64,000 nucleotides of DNA from Granulicella tundricola MP5ACTX9 (lineage in GTDB: Bacteria; Acidobacteriota; Terriglobia; Terriglobales; Acidobacteriaceae): positions 4,092,001 to 4,156,000 of the forward strand of contig NC_015064.1 in the NCBI RefSeq assembly GCF_000178975.2. The letters run 5' to 3'. How positions within the stretch are numbered: the stretch's first letter is position 1; each line of letters opens with the position of its first letter. The position numbers and the translations under genes are program-made. The notes under the pieces were generated by a model. It was not told the DNA's origin and ran no database searches. It saw nothing but the letters and a program-made list of their open reading frames with translations. Shown one piece after another: positions 41,234-50,024 of this stretch.

Positions 41234-42220
41234 GTGATCTTCGTCACCGGCGCCAGCGGTTTTCTCGGCGGCAGGGTCGTCCAGACCCTCTGCGAGCGAG
41301 GAGAAGAAGTCACAATCCTCGCTCGCAAGAGCTCTGACCTCAGCCACCTCGCCGGCTTGAACTACAACACAGTCCAGGCCGATCTCTCCGACCCAACCCT
41401 CCTCGCCGAAGCCCTCAAACCAGCCACCCAGATCATCCACTGCGCCGCCTGCTCCACCGACTGGGCACCCCAGGCCACCTACACCGCGGCCAACGTCACC
41501 GGCACACAGAACCTCGTCGCCGCCGCACTCCAGGCCCCACGCTTGGAGCGTCTCCTCCACATCAGCACCACCGACGTCTACGGCTACCCCATCATCCCCT
41601 GCGACGAATCCCACCCCATCGTCGACGCCGGCCTGCCCTACAACCAGACCAAGGGCCGCGGCGAGCAGCTGGTCCGCGACGCTCAAAGTAAGCTCCCCAT
41701 CACGATCCTCCGCCCCGCCACCATCTTCGGCCCACGCGGCAAGGACTTTACCCTCGAGATCGCCACCCTCCTCCGCCAGCGCCTCATGGCGACCATCGAC
41801 AAAGGCGCAGCACCCGGCGGCTTCACCTACGTCGACAACGTAGTCGAGGCCATCCTCACCGCCTCATCGAGCCCCCAGACCCTGGGCCGCACCTACAACA
41901 TCTCAGACGGAACCAACGCCACCTGGCGCCACTACATCACCCACTTCGCCGCCCAGCTCAAGCTCCCCATGCCCTGGATCGATCTCCCCTTCGCCGCCGC
42001 CACCCAGGCCGCCCGCCTCTTCGAGATCCCCCACCGCCTCCTCCACCTCGGAGGCCGCCCCCTGCTCACCCGCCACGCCGTCCTCCTCCTCGGCCGCAAC
42101 CAGGAGTTCCCCATAGCCCGCGCCATCGAGGACTTCGCCTTCAACCCCGCCATCAGCTTCGAAGAAGGCATAGCCCGCTCCGCCGCCTGGGTCCAATCCC
42201 TGCCTGGGTCGAAAAAGTAA
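41234..42220 (+). CDS. NAD-dependent epimerase/dehydratase-family SDR (candidate CerR-type reductase)
   Basis: 328 residues from a GTG at 41234, five bases after the alpha-oxoamine synthase stop. Extended SDR: MIFVTGASGFLGGRVV (glycine-rich NAD-binding loop at the N-terminus), HCAACSTDW near 75, STTDVYG (catalytic Ser/Thr region near 117) and YNQTKGRGE (Tyr and Lys of the YxxxK pair, near 141-145). The C-terminal part (HRLLHLGGRPLLTR) resembles 3-beta-HSD/epimerase-type reductases. In Caulobacter an SDR of this type (CerR) reduces the keto group left by SPT. The tight coupling to the SPT-like gene makes the same step likely here (inference). Confidence 0.8.
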   Translation: MIFVTGASGFLGGRVVQTLCERGEEVTILARKSSDLSHLAGLNYNTVQADLSDPTLLAEALKPATQIIHCAACSTDWAPQATYTAANVTGTQNLVAAALQAPRLERLLHISTTDVYGYPIIPCDESHPIVDAGLPYNQTKGRGEQLVRDAQSKLPITILRPATIFGPRGKDFTLEIATLLRQRLMATIDKGAAPGGFTYVDNVVEAILTASSSPQTLGRTYNISDGTNATWRHYITHFAAQLKLPMPWIDLPFAAATQAARLFEIPHRLLHLGGRPLLTRHAVLLLGRNQEFPIARAIEDFAFNPAISFEEGIARSAAWVQSLPGSKK

Positions 42221-42222
42221 AA

Positions 42223-42268
42223 AGGTTCGTCATTCTGGCGAAGTCAGAACCTCTGTATTGGTATTCGC
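42223..42268 (+). repeat. REP-like element, copy 1
   Basis: A 46-bp sequence starting AGGT and containing TTCTGGC-GAA-GTCAGAA, a hairpin with one G-T pair. It is nearly the same as 57235-57280, differing at a few bases; one change in the stem preserves pairing (G-C to G-T). Both copies lie just downstream of a gene. Confidence 0.8.
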
Positions 42269-42282
42269 AGTTGCTTGTTCTT

Positions 42283-42342
<60 letters not shown>

Positions 42343-42351
42343 CGGATTAGA

Positions 42352-42401
42352 GGGGGGCTTCAGCCCCCCGTCAACGGGCAAAAAGAAGGGGCTTTAGCCC
42401 C
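42352..42401. repeat. two adjacent GGGGCT palindromes
   Basis: GGGGGGCT-TC-AGCCCCCC (42352-42369; 8-bp stem) and, 18 bp later, GGGGCT-TT-AGCCCC (42388-42401; 6-bp stem). They share the GGGGCT...AGCCCC core and are typical of interspersed palindromic repeats in acidobacterial genomes (inference). Confidence 0.75.
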
Positions 42402-42433
42402 GGGCCGTTGCTCTTGCACTTGCCATTCAAAAG

Positions 42434-43636
42434 CTAAATCGCCTTGAACGCCAAAACCGCATTCAACCCACCGAACGCAAACGAATTCGACAAACAAGCC
42501 TCCACCCGAACCGCCCTCGCCTCATTCGGAATCACATCCAGCTCACACTCCGGGTCAGGAGTCGTGTAGTTCGCCGTAGGCGGCAGCACCCCACACTGCA
42601 ACGCCATCACCGAAGCCACGGCCTCCAGCGCCCCCGCCGCACCCAGCGTATGTCCATGCATGGACTTCGTCGAACTCACCGCCACCGCCTGCTTCCCAAA
42701 CACCGTCCGGATCGCAGCCGACTCCACCGAATCGTTCGCCTGCGTCGCCGTCCCATGGGCATTGATGTACCCAAACTGCTCCAGCGCTAGCCCAGAATCC
42801 TTGATCGCCTTCCGCATCGCACTCGTCGCGCCGTCGCCAGAGGGATTCGTCAGGTGCGCCGCATCCGACGTCATCCCAAAGCCCACAATCTCCGCCAGCG
42901 GCTTCGCCCCCCTGGCCAACGCATCGTCCAGCGGCTCCAGCACCAGCATCGCGCCGCCCTCGCCCAGGATCAACCCAGTCCGGTCAGCAGAGAACGGTCG
43001 GCAGGTGTCCTTGCTGATCACCCGCATCGCCTCCCACGCCTTCAAACTCCCCAGGAATAGCGGAGCCTCGCTCCCGCCCGTAATCGCCATCGGCGCAGCG
43101 CCGGACCGAACCATCCAGAAAGCCTGCCCAATCGCATGAGCCGAAGACGAGCAGGCCGTCGATATCGTATAAGCCGCCCCCCGAGTCCCATACTTCATTG
43201 AAATATGGCTCGCCCCCGCATTGCTCATGCTTAGCGGAATCGTCAGCGGATGCACCCGGTTCTTGTTGTTATGAAACAGCTCCCAGTACCCCACCTCTTC
43301 AGCCCCACGCCCACCCAGGCAGGAGCCGGTCACCACCGCAGTATCCTCGCGCAGCGCTTCGGTCCACTCCACGCCCGCCTGCTTCACCGCCTCGTCAGCG
43401 GCCACCAGCGCAAACTGCGCGAACCGGTCCAGCAGCGCAAGCTCCTTCGCCTCAAAGTTTGCCTCAGGCTTATATCCGTTCGCTGCGGCCACGTTCTTGA
43501 AGCGAAACTGCTCCATATCCATGCCCAGCTTCGGCCCGATCGCGGCCACCCCGCTCGTCAGCCCATCCCAGAACTCAGCCCGGTCGTTGCCCAGCGAGCT
43601 GATCACCCCAACGCCCGTGATGCAGACACGCCGCAT
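42434..43636 (-). CDS. beta-ketoacyl-ACP synthase (FabF-like)
   Basis: 400 residues. Decarboxylating condensing enzyme. Catalytic Cys162 in STACSSSAHA, His294 in NAHGTATQAND, Lys324 and His329 in STKSMHGHTLGAAGA, so all required residues are present. The N-terminus MRRVCITGVGVISSLG is the family start. It is about as long as FabF (413) but has divergent substrate-pocket sequence, suggesting a specialised acyl chain. Its ATG overlaps the ACP stop (TGATG), so the two are made together. A biosynthetic role beyond housekeeping is inferred from the company of GT87 and the convergent SPT-like/SDR pair. Confidence 0.9.
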   Translation of the reverse strand: MRRVCITGVGVISSLGNDRAEFWDGLTSGVAAIGPKLGMDMEQFRFKNVAAANGYKPEANFEAKELALLDRFAQFALVAADEAVKQAGVEWTEALREDTAVVTGSCLGGRGAEEVGYWELFHNNKNRVHPLTIPLSMSNAGASHISMKYGTRGAAYTISTACSSSAHAIGQAFWMVRSGAAPMAITGGSEAPLFLGSLKAWEAMRVISKDTCRPFSADRTGLILGEGGAMLVLEPLDDALARGAKPLAEIVGFGMTSDAAHLTNPSGDGATSAMRKAIKDSGLALEQFGYINAHGTATQANDSVESAAIRTVFGKQAVAVSSTKSMHGHTLGAAGALEAVASVMALQCGVLPPTANYTTPDPECELDVIPNEARAVRVEACLSNSFAFGGLNAVLAFKAI

Positions 43637-43935
43637 CAGCTCGTGGGCGAAGCCTTAGCCTTCGCGTCCGTCGCATCTTTCTCGGCCTTCTCGGCTTTCT
43701 GGTCTACCAGCAATTGGATTCCATCGATCATCTCCCGCAGGCTCGTCACCGTCTTCGCCTGCTCGTCGTCGATCTGGATATCGAACTCACCCTCCAGATC
43801 AAACAGCAGGTTCAGCCGATCCAGCGAGTCGATCTCAAGCTCTTCAAACGTGCTGTCCGGCGTGATCGATCCCGCCGGCTTCTGCCGCGCCGTCTCCACA
43901 ACCTTCAGTACTCTATCCTGCACACTGTCAGACAT
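43636..43935 (-). CDS. acyl carrier protein
   Basis: 99 residues. The phosphopantetheine serine S37 is in EIDSLDRLNLLF (normally DSLD/E in ACP). Acidic first half (helices I-III); a lysine/alanine-rich tail (about 80-99) is longer than in housekeeping AcpP (about 78). Immediately upstream of the beta-ketoacyl synthase with a one-base overlap. A dedicated ACP next to a ketosynthase usually serves a special fatty-acyl product; in Caulobacter an ACP is essential to ceramide synthesis. Confidence 0.92.
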   Translation of the reverse strand: MSDSVQDRVLKVVETARQKPAGSITPDSTFEELEIDSLDRLNLLFDLEGEFDIQIDDEQAKTVTSLREMIDGIQLLVDQKAEKAEKDATDAKAKASPTS

Positions 43936-43980
43936 AATGCCCTCTTCGATCCCGGCAATAAAAACACCAATCTCTGTATC

Positions 43981-45156
43981 CTACGTCTTCGCTTCCAAAC
44001 CATCACCCTTATCCCGCTCCCACCGCACCAAAAACGGAATCATAGTCACTGCCAGCACAAAATTCCACCCCATTCCCGCCACCCACACCAACACCGGCGA
44101 CACCATCCAGAACACCGTCGCCCCCCGCACCCACAAACTCCGTACCCGCTCCAGACTCATCCCATTGAGCGCCAGCCCCAAAGGCAGCAGCAGCAGACTC
44201 ACATCGTGCAGATGCAGGTGATAGCTCACCAGTAGCCCCGCCACCACCGCCCGCCCCAGTGAAGCTCCCTGCCTCGCCGTCCAGACCAGCACCCCCACCG
44301 AGAGCACCCCAACCACCACCGTCCCCCATCGCGCATCCCCCGCCATCGCAAACACCAGCCCATGCAGATTCGGCATCCTCCCGGAGTTCCGCATCGAGTC
44401 ATCCAGCGCCGCACCCACCGACCCCGTCCCCGCCGCCGTCACCACTAATCGCGCATAGCTCACCATCCCCGCCCACCCTGTCACCCACAGGCAAGCCAGC
44501 CCCACCCCCGCAGCCCCCGCCGCAAATCCCCCCACAAACCGCCATCTGCGCCACCAGCAGAACAGCAGCGCCACCGGCAGCACCACATGAAACTTCACCA
44601 GCCCCAGCGCGAGCACCGCCCCCGCCAGAAACATCCTCCCCCGCTCCATCGCCGCAAAGCACCCGCATACGATCACCAGCAGCGCCACCGAAACCTGCCC
44701 TTGCAACAGCGCCACCGCCACCGGATAAAAGCACCCGAACACCATCCACGGCAGCCCCCTCCAGACCGCCGTCAGTCCTTGAAGCCAGGGCAGCATCAGC
44801 CAAACCGCCACCCCCAGCAGCACCACATTCACCCCAAGGAAGACCCAGTAAGCCGTCCGATACCCCAACCCCGTCACCGCCGCAAACGGCAAAGCCGCAT
44901 AGCCCGGATACACAAACGGCAGCGCCGCCGTCCGTTCGCCCACGCGCTCGTTCTGCACCTGATGCTGCAGCTCATACTCGTACAGCCGAGCCCCCGCCCC
45001 CATCCGCACAATCGCCCCGGCCCCATAAAACGCCCGAAAGTCCGCGAACCCGGCCAGCCCCGTCTTCACCCCTGCCGCCAGATACCCAAGCTGGCACACC
45101 AACAGAAACATCATGCAGGCGATCACCCGAAACCGCACTCGCCCGCCGTCCATCAT
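43981..45156 (-). CDS. GT87-like (DUF2029) membrane mannosyltransferase-type protein
   Basis: 391 residues. A polytopic membrane protein with about ten hydrophobic segments, with ADFRAFYGAGAIVRMG near residues 37-52 and the pattern YPGYAALPFA (about 84-93) typical of DUF2029/GT87, which transfer hexoses from polyprenyl-phosphate sugars to lipids or glycans. No nucleotide-sugar domain is present. Its ATG overlaps the tgt stop (ATGA) and it is 45 bp upstream of the ACP gene, so it could glycosylate the lipid made by the ACP-KS and SPT-SDR genes. That link is inference. Confidence 0.75.
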   Translation of the reverse strand: MMDGGRVRFRVIACMMFLLVCQLGYLAAGVKTGLAGFADFRAFYGAGAIVRMGAGARLYEYELQHQVQNERVGERTAALPFVYPGYAALPFAAVTGLGYRTAYWVFLGVNVVLLGVAVWLMLPWLQGLTAVWRGLPWMVFGCFYPVAVALLQGQVSVALLVIVCGCFAAMERGRMFLAGAVLALGLVKFHVVLPVALLFCWWRRWRFVGGFAAGAAGVGLACLWVTGWAGMVSYARLVVTAAGTGSVGAALDDSMRNSGRMPNLHGLVFAMAGDARWGTVVVGVLSVGVLVWTARQGASLGRAVVAGLLVSYHLHLHDVSLLLLPLGLALNGMSLERVRSLWVRGATVFWMVSPVLVWVAGMGWNFVLAVTMIPFLVRWERDKGDGLEAKT

Positions 45157-46277
45157 CCCGCCAGCCCCGCCCGAACCCGAGCCATCGTGTCCAGATAAAA
45201 CGCCAGATTATGCACGCTCAGCAAAGTCCCCGCCAGCGCCTCACCGCTCGCAAACAGATGCCGCAGATACCCACGCGAGTACCGCGAACACACCATGCAC
45301 CCGCACGTCGGATCGATCGGCCCCTTGTCCTCCGCGAACTCCAGCTTCTTAATGTTGAGCCGTACCGGAACCCCATCCACCCGCACAAACACCAGCCCAT
45401 GCCGCCCCGCCCGCGTCGGCAGCACGCAGTCCATCATGTCGACGCCCATCCGCGCATACTCCTCAATCTCATCCGGGTACCCCACCCCCATCACGTACCT
45501 CGGCTTGTCCTTCGGCAGCCACTCCAGCGTCCGCGCAATCATCTCCCGCGTCACCTCCCTCGGCTCCCCCACCGCCAGCCCGCCGATCGCATACCCCGGC
45601 AGATCCATCTCCACCAGCCGCTCCGCTGACTCACGCCGCAGATCCGCATACATCCCACCCTGCACGATCCCGAACAAGCTCTGCGTCTTCCCCCCAAGCT
45701 CCTCGTGCCAAGGCACCTCAGCTTTATGCGCCTTAAAATAGTCTTTCGACCGAGCAGCCCACGCATGAGTCAGCCCCATCGACTCCCGCGTCCGCTCGTA
45801 CGTCGCCGGATGCTCCACACACTCGTCGAACACCATCATCACGTCCGCACCCAGCGCAATCTGCACCGCCATCGAGTGCTCCGGCGAAAAAAAGTGCTTA
45901 CTCCCATCCAGATGCGACCGGAACTCCACCCCATCCGGCGTAATCTTCCGCAGCTTGCTGAGCGAGAACACCTGGAACCCACCCGAGTCCGTCAGCATCG
46001 GCCTGGTCCAGCTCATGAACTTGTGTACCCCACCCATCCGCCGAATCAACTCATGCCCCGGCCGCAGATACAGGTGATAGGTATTCGCCAGAATAATCTG
46101 CGCCCCCACCCCATCCTTGCCGAGCACCTCCAACGTGTCCTGCGGCACCGCCTTCACCGTAGCCGCCGTCCCCACCGGCATAAACACCGGCGTCTCCACC
46201 ACACCATGCGGCAACGCAAGCCGCCCCCGCCGCCCGCCACCCTCGGCAGTCCTCGAAACCTCAAATTCCAAACTCAT
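45153..46277 (-). CDS. tgt: queuine tRNA-ribosyltransferase
   Basis: 374 residues from the ATG at 46277 behind GGTGGG; the longer open frame at 46385 has no start signal and the longer protein would not fit the family. Exchanges guanine 34 for preQ1 in tRNAs with GUN anticodons. Visible: TDSGGFQVFSLSKL (near 95, catalytic Asp in the SGG segment), FDECVEHPAT, GIVQGGMYADLR, the IGGLAVGEP motif, MMDCVLPTRAGRHG (about 278-291) and the zinc site CGCMVCSRYSRGYLRHL. Followed by the GT87-like gene by ATGA overlap. Confidence 0.97.
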   Translation of the reverse strand: MSLEFEVSRTAEGGGRRGRLALPHGVVETPVFMPVGTAATVKAVPQDTLEVLGKDGVGAQIILANTYHLYLRPGHELIRRMGGVHKFMSWTRPMLTDSGGFQVFSLSKLRKITPDGVEFRSHLDGSKHFFSPEHSMAVQIALGADVMMVFDECVEHPATYERTRESMGLTHAWAARSKDYFKAHKAEVPWHEELGGKTQSLFGIVQGGMYADLRRESAERLVEMDLPGYAIGGLAVGEPREVTREMIARTLEWLPKDKPRYVMGVGYPDEIEEYARMGVDMMDCVLPTRAGRHGLVFVRVDGVPVRLNIKKLEFAEDKGPIDPTCGCMVCSRYSRGYLRHLFASGEALAGTLLSVHNLAFYLDTMARVRAGLAG

Positions 46278-46324
46278 CCCACCATCATAAAGACCCCGCA
46301 CATAAGCTGAAGTAGCATGGCGGT

Positions 46325-47608
46325 ATGATCGCGCGGCATACCCTCGTTCTCTTGATGCTCTCAGCCTCCATCCCCACCTACGCACAATTTCAGCAGCAGC
46401 AAAGCGATACCATCTCTGCCGACAAAGCCTTGGATGAGGCCCTCAAGCACTCTTCTCTCACGGAGGGAAAAGCCCCTTTCCATGCCGTCCTCGAAATCTC
46501 CGGCCCCTCGCCGGCATACTCTGGCGGGATTGACTTGCTCTGGGCGGCCAAAGATCAATACCGCATCAAGATCGATTCCCCCGCCTTTCATCAACTTCGC
46601 ATTCTCAACGGCACACAAGTCTCTGAGAAAGATGAGGGTAATTATTACCCCCGCTGGCTGGAGAACTTTGTGGATGCTCTTCTCGATCCCATCCCCATGG
46701 CTGCGAACTTCAAAGGGAGAAACGGGGCCGTCAGCGTCGGCAGCTTCGTCACAAACTCTTGTATCCGCCGAGACGACCGACCGGGCGGCATTACGGATCA
46801 ACTCACTTGGGGAATGATCTGTTTCTCCGGCAGTGAACCACGCCTTGCATCCACGCTCACCACAAACTCCAGCCTTGACTTCTCAGACTTCAAATCGTTC
46901 GGCAAGCAGCAAATCGCCCACACTTACACGACGGATGTGCTCGACTACAAACCAGTAACTGGCCGACTGACGGTACTGGAGAAGTTGAAAGGTGTTGACG
47001 CATCTCAATTCGCCATCCCCTCTCCAACACCAGCCTCAGAGCGCATCAAGACCACCTTCGTCTCAACCCTAAAGGAAGAAAGCCTGGTCGACGATCCGCC
47101 GACGCTAAACTGGCCCTCCGTTCACGAAGGCAAGACCGAAGGCTACATGATCGTTTACGCTCGCACCGATCGAACCGGACAGGTCCGCGAAACATCCAAA
47201 CACAACTCAGACAATCCAGGCCTTGAGCAGTTTGGAATGGAGCAGGCTCTTCGTTATAAGTTCCATCCACTGATCATCGATGGAGTACCCCAGCAGATGG
47301 AGATGCCGCTTGTTCTTCATTTCGTCTCGCGGGTCGAGAATCCGCTTCCTAATCTGAACGACGCCCAAACCCGCGCTCAGATTACAGGTTGCGAAATTCC
47401 TCATGCCGAAACAGGCCAGCCCTCGTATCTGGAATCCGTCTCAGTCAACGAGCAGGGCAAACTGACCGGCGAGGGATTTCCCGATGCAAACAAGCCAGGC
47501 TTTGTGTCTCCAACACAGTTTCTCGATCTGGAATCTTGCCATTTCGCTCCACACCTCGTAAACGGTCAGCCGACCTACTATCACGGCCTTCTTACACTGC
47601 CCCGATAA
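46325..47608 (+). CDS. exported protein with TonB C-terminal-like domain, no membrane anchor
   Basis: 427 residues with a signal peptide (MIARHTLVLLMLSASIPTYAQ). The middle (about 40-240) is soluble and unassigned (GGIDLLWAAKDQYRIKID ...). The C-terminal part (about 270-340) resembles the TonB_C fold: EGYMIVYARTDRTGQVRE ... MEQALRYKFHPLIIDGVPQQ ... PLVLHF. Unlike true TonB it has no transmembrane anchor, so it cannot be driven by ExbBD; such exported TonB_C proteins are frequent in Acidobacteria, function unknown. It is divergent from tgt. Confidence 0.7.
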   Translation: MIARHTLVLLMLSASIPTYAQFQQQQSDTISADKALDEALKHSSLTEGKAPFHAVLEISGPSPAYSGGIDLLWAAKDQYRIKIDSPAFHQLRILNGTQVSEKDEGNYYPRWLENFVDALLDPIPMAANFKGRNGAVSVGSFVTNSCIRRDDRPGGITDQLTWGMICFSGSEPRLASTLTTNSSLDFSDFKSFGKQQIAHTYTTDVLDYKPVTGRLTVLEKLKGVDASQFAIPSPTPASERIKTTFVSTLKEESLVDDPPTLNWPSVHEGKTEGYMIVYARTDRTGQVRETSKHNSDNPGLEQFGMEQALRYKFHPLIIDGVPQQMEMPLVLHFVSRVENPLPNLNDAQTRAQITGCEIPHAETGQPSYLESVSVNEQGKLTGEGFPDANKPGFVSPTQFLDLESCHFAPHLVNGQPTYYHGLLTLPR

Positions 47609-47611
47609 CCC

Positions 47612-48430
47612 CTACTCCTCCACCAGCGCGACCCCCTCCGCCACGCTCAACCCATCCTTCACCTTCTGATACCCCCACCGCTTCGCATCGATCTTCCGTG
47701 CCAGGCTCTTCAACATAAACGCACGCCCCGCAATATCCGTATGCACCGACTCCGTCTTCCAGTCGGGTCCCTCCACATGCTCGCGCAGCGTCACAAAGTT
47801 GCTCCCCGCCTTCACCACCGCCAGCGGCCCAAACCCTAGGCCCACATCGCTCGCCAGCCGCCCATCCAGCTCCCTCAGCCGCGTCATCCGCCGGTCGATC
47901 ACCACCAGTCCCGTCATCCCATGCAGCACCCGCTCCTCCATGCTGGCCGGCTTGTAGTCCGGATTGGGCCTGAACTGAATCCGGATAAACTCCGCATCCA
48001 CCGCCGGCGGATCGAACAGGTAAGCCTTCTGCAGCAGCCCCAGCATCTGCTTCGCATGCGCCTCGTCATTGGCCTGCGCCGCCTCCCGCTTCGCAAACGC
48101 ATCCGGGTTGGCGACATCCTGCGCCAGCCGCCCACGCTCCTGCGCCTCCCGCTCCTGATTCAGCGGCTGCCCGTCTTCCTTGAGCAGAAACCGCACCCGT
48201 CCTACCGAAGTCTCCACCACCTTCTCCGTCCAGAGCCGCCCACCCGTCCGGTCGGACCGCTCCTCCGCCACATACGTGTAATGCCCCCGATGCTCCCCCG
48301 CCGTCTGCTCATTCTGCGCCAGCGTCGCCAGCAACTCCTTCGCATCCTGCGCCCGAGCCAATCCACCCGCAACCCCACAAGCGATCAGTCCCAAGCCAAC
48401 CAGCCGCCCCGTCCACGTCATCATGCGCAC
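47612..48430 (-). CDS. exported protein of unknown function
   Basis: 272 residues from a GTG at 48430, chosen since GGAGG ends 6 bases before it; a TTG at 48445 and ATGs at 48424/48421 are alternatives. Signal peptide (about 5-28, LIACGVAGGLARAQD). Mature part: GHYTYVAEERSDRTGGRLWT, then RVRFLLKEDGQPLNQEREAQ, then a beta-rich end (GPLAVVKAGSNFVTLREHVEG). The pattern resembles outer-membrane lipoprotein-sorting/LolA-like folds, but this is a weak impression. Convergent with the TonB_C-like gene, three bases between stops. Confidence 0.65.
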   Translation of the reverse strand: MRMMTWTGRLVGLGLIACGVAGGLARAQDAKELLATLAQNEQTAGEHRGHYTYVAEERSDRTGGRLWTEKVVETSVGRVRFLLKEDGQPLNQEREAQERGRLAQDVANPDAFAKREAAQANDEAHAKQMLGLLQKAYLFDPPAVDAEFIRIQFRPNPDYKPASMEERVLHGMTGLVVIDRRMTRLRELDGRLASDVGLGFGPLAVVKAGSNFVTLREHVEGPDWKTESVHTDIAGRAFMLKSLARKIDAKRWGYQKVKDGLSVAEGVALVEE

Positions 48431-48627
48431 GCTTTTCCTCCCCAACCCACACTTCTAAGATGCACCACATCCAAAAACGACGGAACCACCCACAACCCCT
48501 CATCATGCCTGATCCGTTTTTATCCGTACTGATCCCTTTTGTCCGCGTTACGCCTTCCTTACTCATACTCCCGTAAAATGAACGTACAGTTCATACGCAC
48601 CCCGTCTCAAGGAAGATTCCACTCAAA

Positions 48628-49566
48628 ATGACCGCAACTGAAAACACCGCACTCACCTCCCAGATCACCGCCGCAGCCTCCGCCGCCGGCCTCCAGGTCC
48701 TCTCGTCCGAGCCCTCCACCGGCTCCGCAGGCCTTCCCACAACCCGCTTCACCCTCGCCCTGGCCTCCGATCCCACCAAGACCCAGACCCTCGAGCTCTC
48801 CCAGTCCTTCGACCCCCAGACCTTCGCCGAGCTCCTCGGCAAGGATCTCGCCGCCTACTTCGTCGAGTCCGCACGCCGCCTCCACAACCCGCAGCCGGAC
48901 CTCTACCTCACCCTGACCGGCTTCCCCCTGCGTTTTTCGCTCTTCGCCTGGCCCTTCCATGAATCCGTCGCCGGCGCCGACACCTCGCTCGTCCACGGCC
49001 AGGCCAACCTCGTCGACGGTCACGACTCGCCCCTCCACGCCCGGCTCTCCGCCGCCATGACCGTCACCTTCCGTGACGTCGTCCGCGCCCCCGAGCAGCC
49101 CTTCGCCGAGTCCTTCATCTACAACGCCATCCGCAAGACCTTCGACCAGGGCCAGCTTGAGCTCGTCAAATCCGGCAACCGCCAGCCCGTCCCCGTCACC
49201 ACCCGCTACTACAGCCCGCGCAGCCAGAAGTTCACCTTCACCGACACCAAGGAAGACCAGCGCACCGCCTACCTCGCCGCCAAGACCTACTGGCTCTCCG
49301 GCGCACTCGGCAACGGAGCCCCCGTCTGGCTCCTCGACCCCCGCGACGCCCAGTACCTCAACGCCTCCACCGCAGAGCTCCGGGTCTCGGTCGACACCCT
49401 CGTCAAGGAAGGCCTCATCACCTTGTCCTCCGACAAGGAGTTCGCCACCCCCACTCCAGCCCTGATGGCCAAGCAGGCCGAGTACGAAGTAGACCTCGCC
49501 GAAGCCCTCGCCTTCATCAAGCCCACCTTCAACGAAGACATGCGCGGCGGCCACACCAACATGTAA
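48628..49566 (+). CDS. protein of unknown function, cytoplasmic
   Basis: 312 residues, no signal peptide. Composition is ordinary and the reading frame is well used. Local features: LELSQSFDPQTFAELLGKDL (about 56-75), then PLRFSLFAWPFHESVAGADT, then FRDVVRAPEQPFAESFIYNA (about 151-170), and a C-terminal helix (AKQAEYEVDLAEALAFIKP). No family is recognised. The 182-bp region upstream holds a TGAAC-GTACA-GTTCA inverted repeat near 48580, a possible operator. Confidence 0.65.
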   Translation: MTATENTALTSQITAAASAAGLQVLSSEPSTGSAGLPTTRFTLALASDPTKTQTLELSQSFDPQTFAELLGKDLAAYFVESARRLHNPQPDLYLTLTGFPLRFSLFAWPFHESVAGADTSLVHGQANLVDGHDSPLHARLSAAMTVTFRDVVRAPEQPFAESFIYNAIRKTFDQGQLELVKSGNRQPVPVTTRYYSPRSQKFTFTDTKEDQRTAYLAAKTYWLSGALGNGAPVWLLDPRDAQYLNASTAELRVSVDTLVKEGLITLSSDKEFATPTPALMAKQAEYEVDLAEALAFIKPTFNEDMRGGHTNM

Positions 49567-49690
49567 TCGCAGAACATTTGAGATCACGGGTGCCCCATGA
49601 TCACCAAGCCAGCGCAAAGCGCAGGCGAGGTTATCGTGGGGTTTTCCCTTTAAGCCCCGATTTGCCAAATCCTTAAATTTCCGCTCACAC

Positions 49691-49711
49691 TATAACGCCT
49701 CGCGTTATACT
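49691..49711 (+). promoter_or_regulatory. higBA promoter with overlapping inverted-repeat operator
   Basis: TATAACG and CGTTATA (7 bp, spacer CCTCG, 49691-49709) form a perfect inverted repeat that overlaps a near-consensus -10 (TATACT, 49706-49711), nine bases before the higB ATG. This is the expected place for HigA/HigBA autorepression. Confidence 0.75.
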
Positions 49712-49719
49712 AAGAAATA

Positions 49720-50001
49720 ATGATCCAGTCCTTCGGCTGCAAGGATACGTTCAGCCTCTTCATCACCAGAAAGACGAGGCGCTGGACAGCGATCCAATCC
49801 GTGGCCCTAAGAAAGCTGGATCAGCTTGAAGCAGCGATTCATCTGGAAGATCTGAAGGCACCTGCAGGCAATCGCCTGGAGATGCTCAAAGGAAATCGAA
49901 AGGCTCAGCACAGCATCAGAATCAACGACCAATGGCGCATCTGTTTCGTATGGTGGGCAAATGGGCCGCATGGAGTCGAGATCGTCGACTATCACTCGTA
50001 A
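49720..50001 (+). CDS. higB: HigB-type mRNA-interferase toxin
   Basis: 93 residues. RelE/HigB fold; in this family the toxin cuts mRNA in the ribosome. Visible: TRKTRRWTAIQSVALRKLDQL (helix), APAGNRLEMLKGNRKAQHSIRINDQWRICFVW (seen in parts), the closing strand of which holds the conserved basic and His residues, and ending GVEIVDYHS. The motif set matches plasmid maintenance killer proteins. Toxin-first order and the downstream HigA gene 23 bases away give a standard higBA module. Confidence 0.94.
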   Translation: MIQSFGCKDTFSLFITRKTRRWTAIQSVALRKLDQLEAAIHLEDLKAPAGNRLEMLKGNRKAQHSIRINDQWRICFVWWANGPHGVEIVDYHS

Positions 50002-50024
50002 CCGGGCTTTAGACGGAGGCAATC

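Noticed and set aside
44259..45629. 456-codon plus-strand frame opposite GT87 and tgt
   Set aside because: Pro/Ala/Ser/Arg-rich shadow spanning two real genes.
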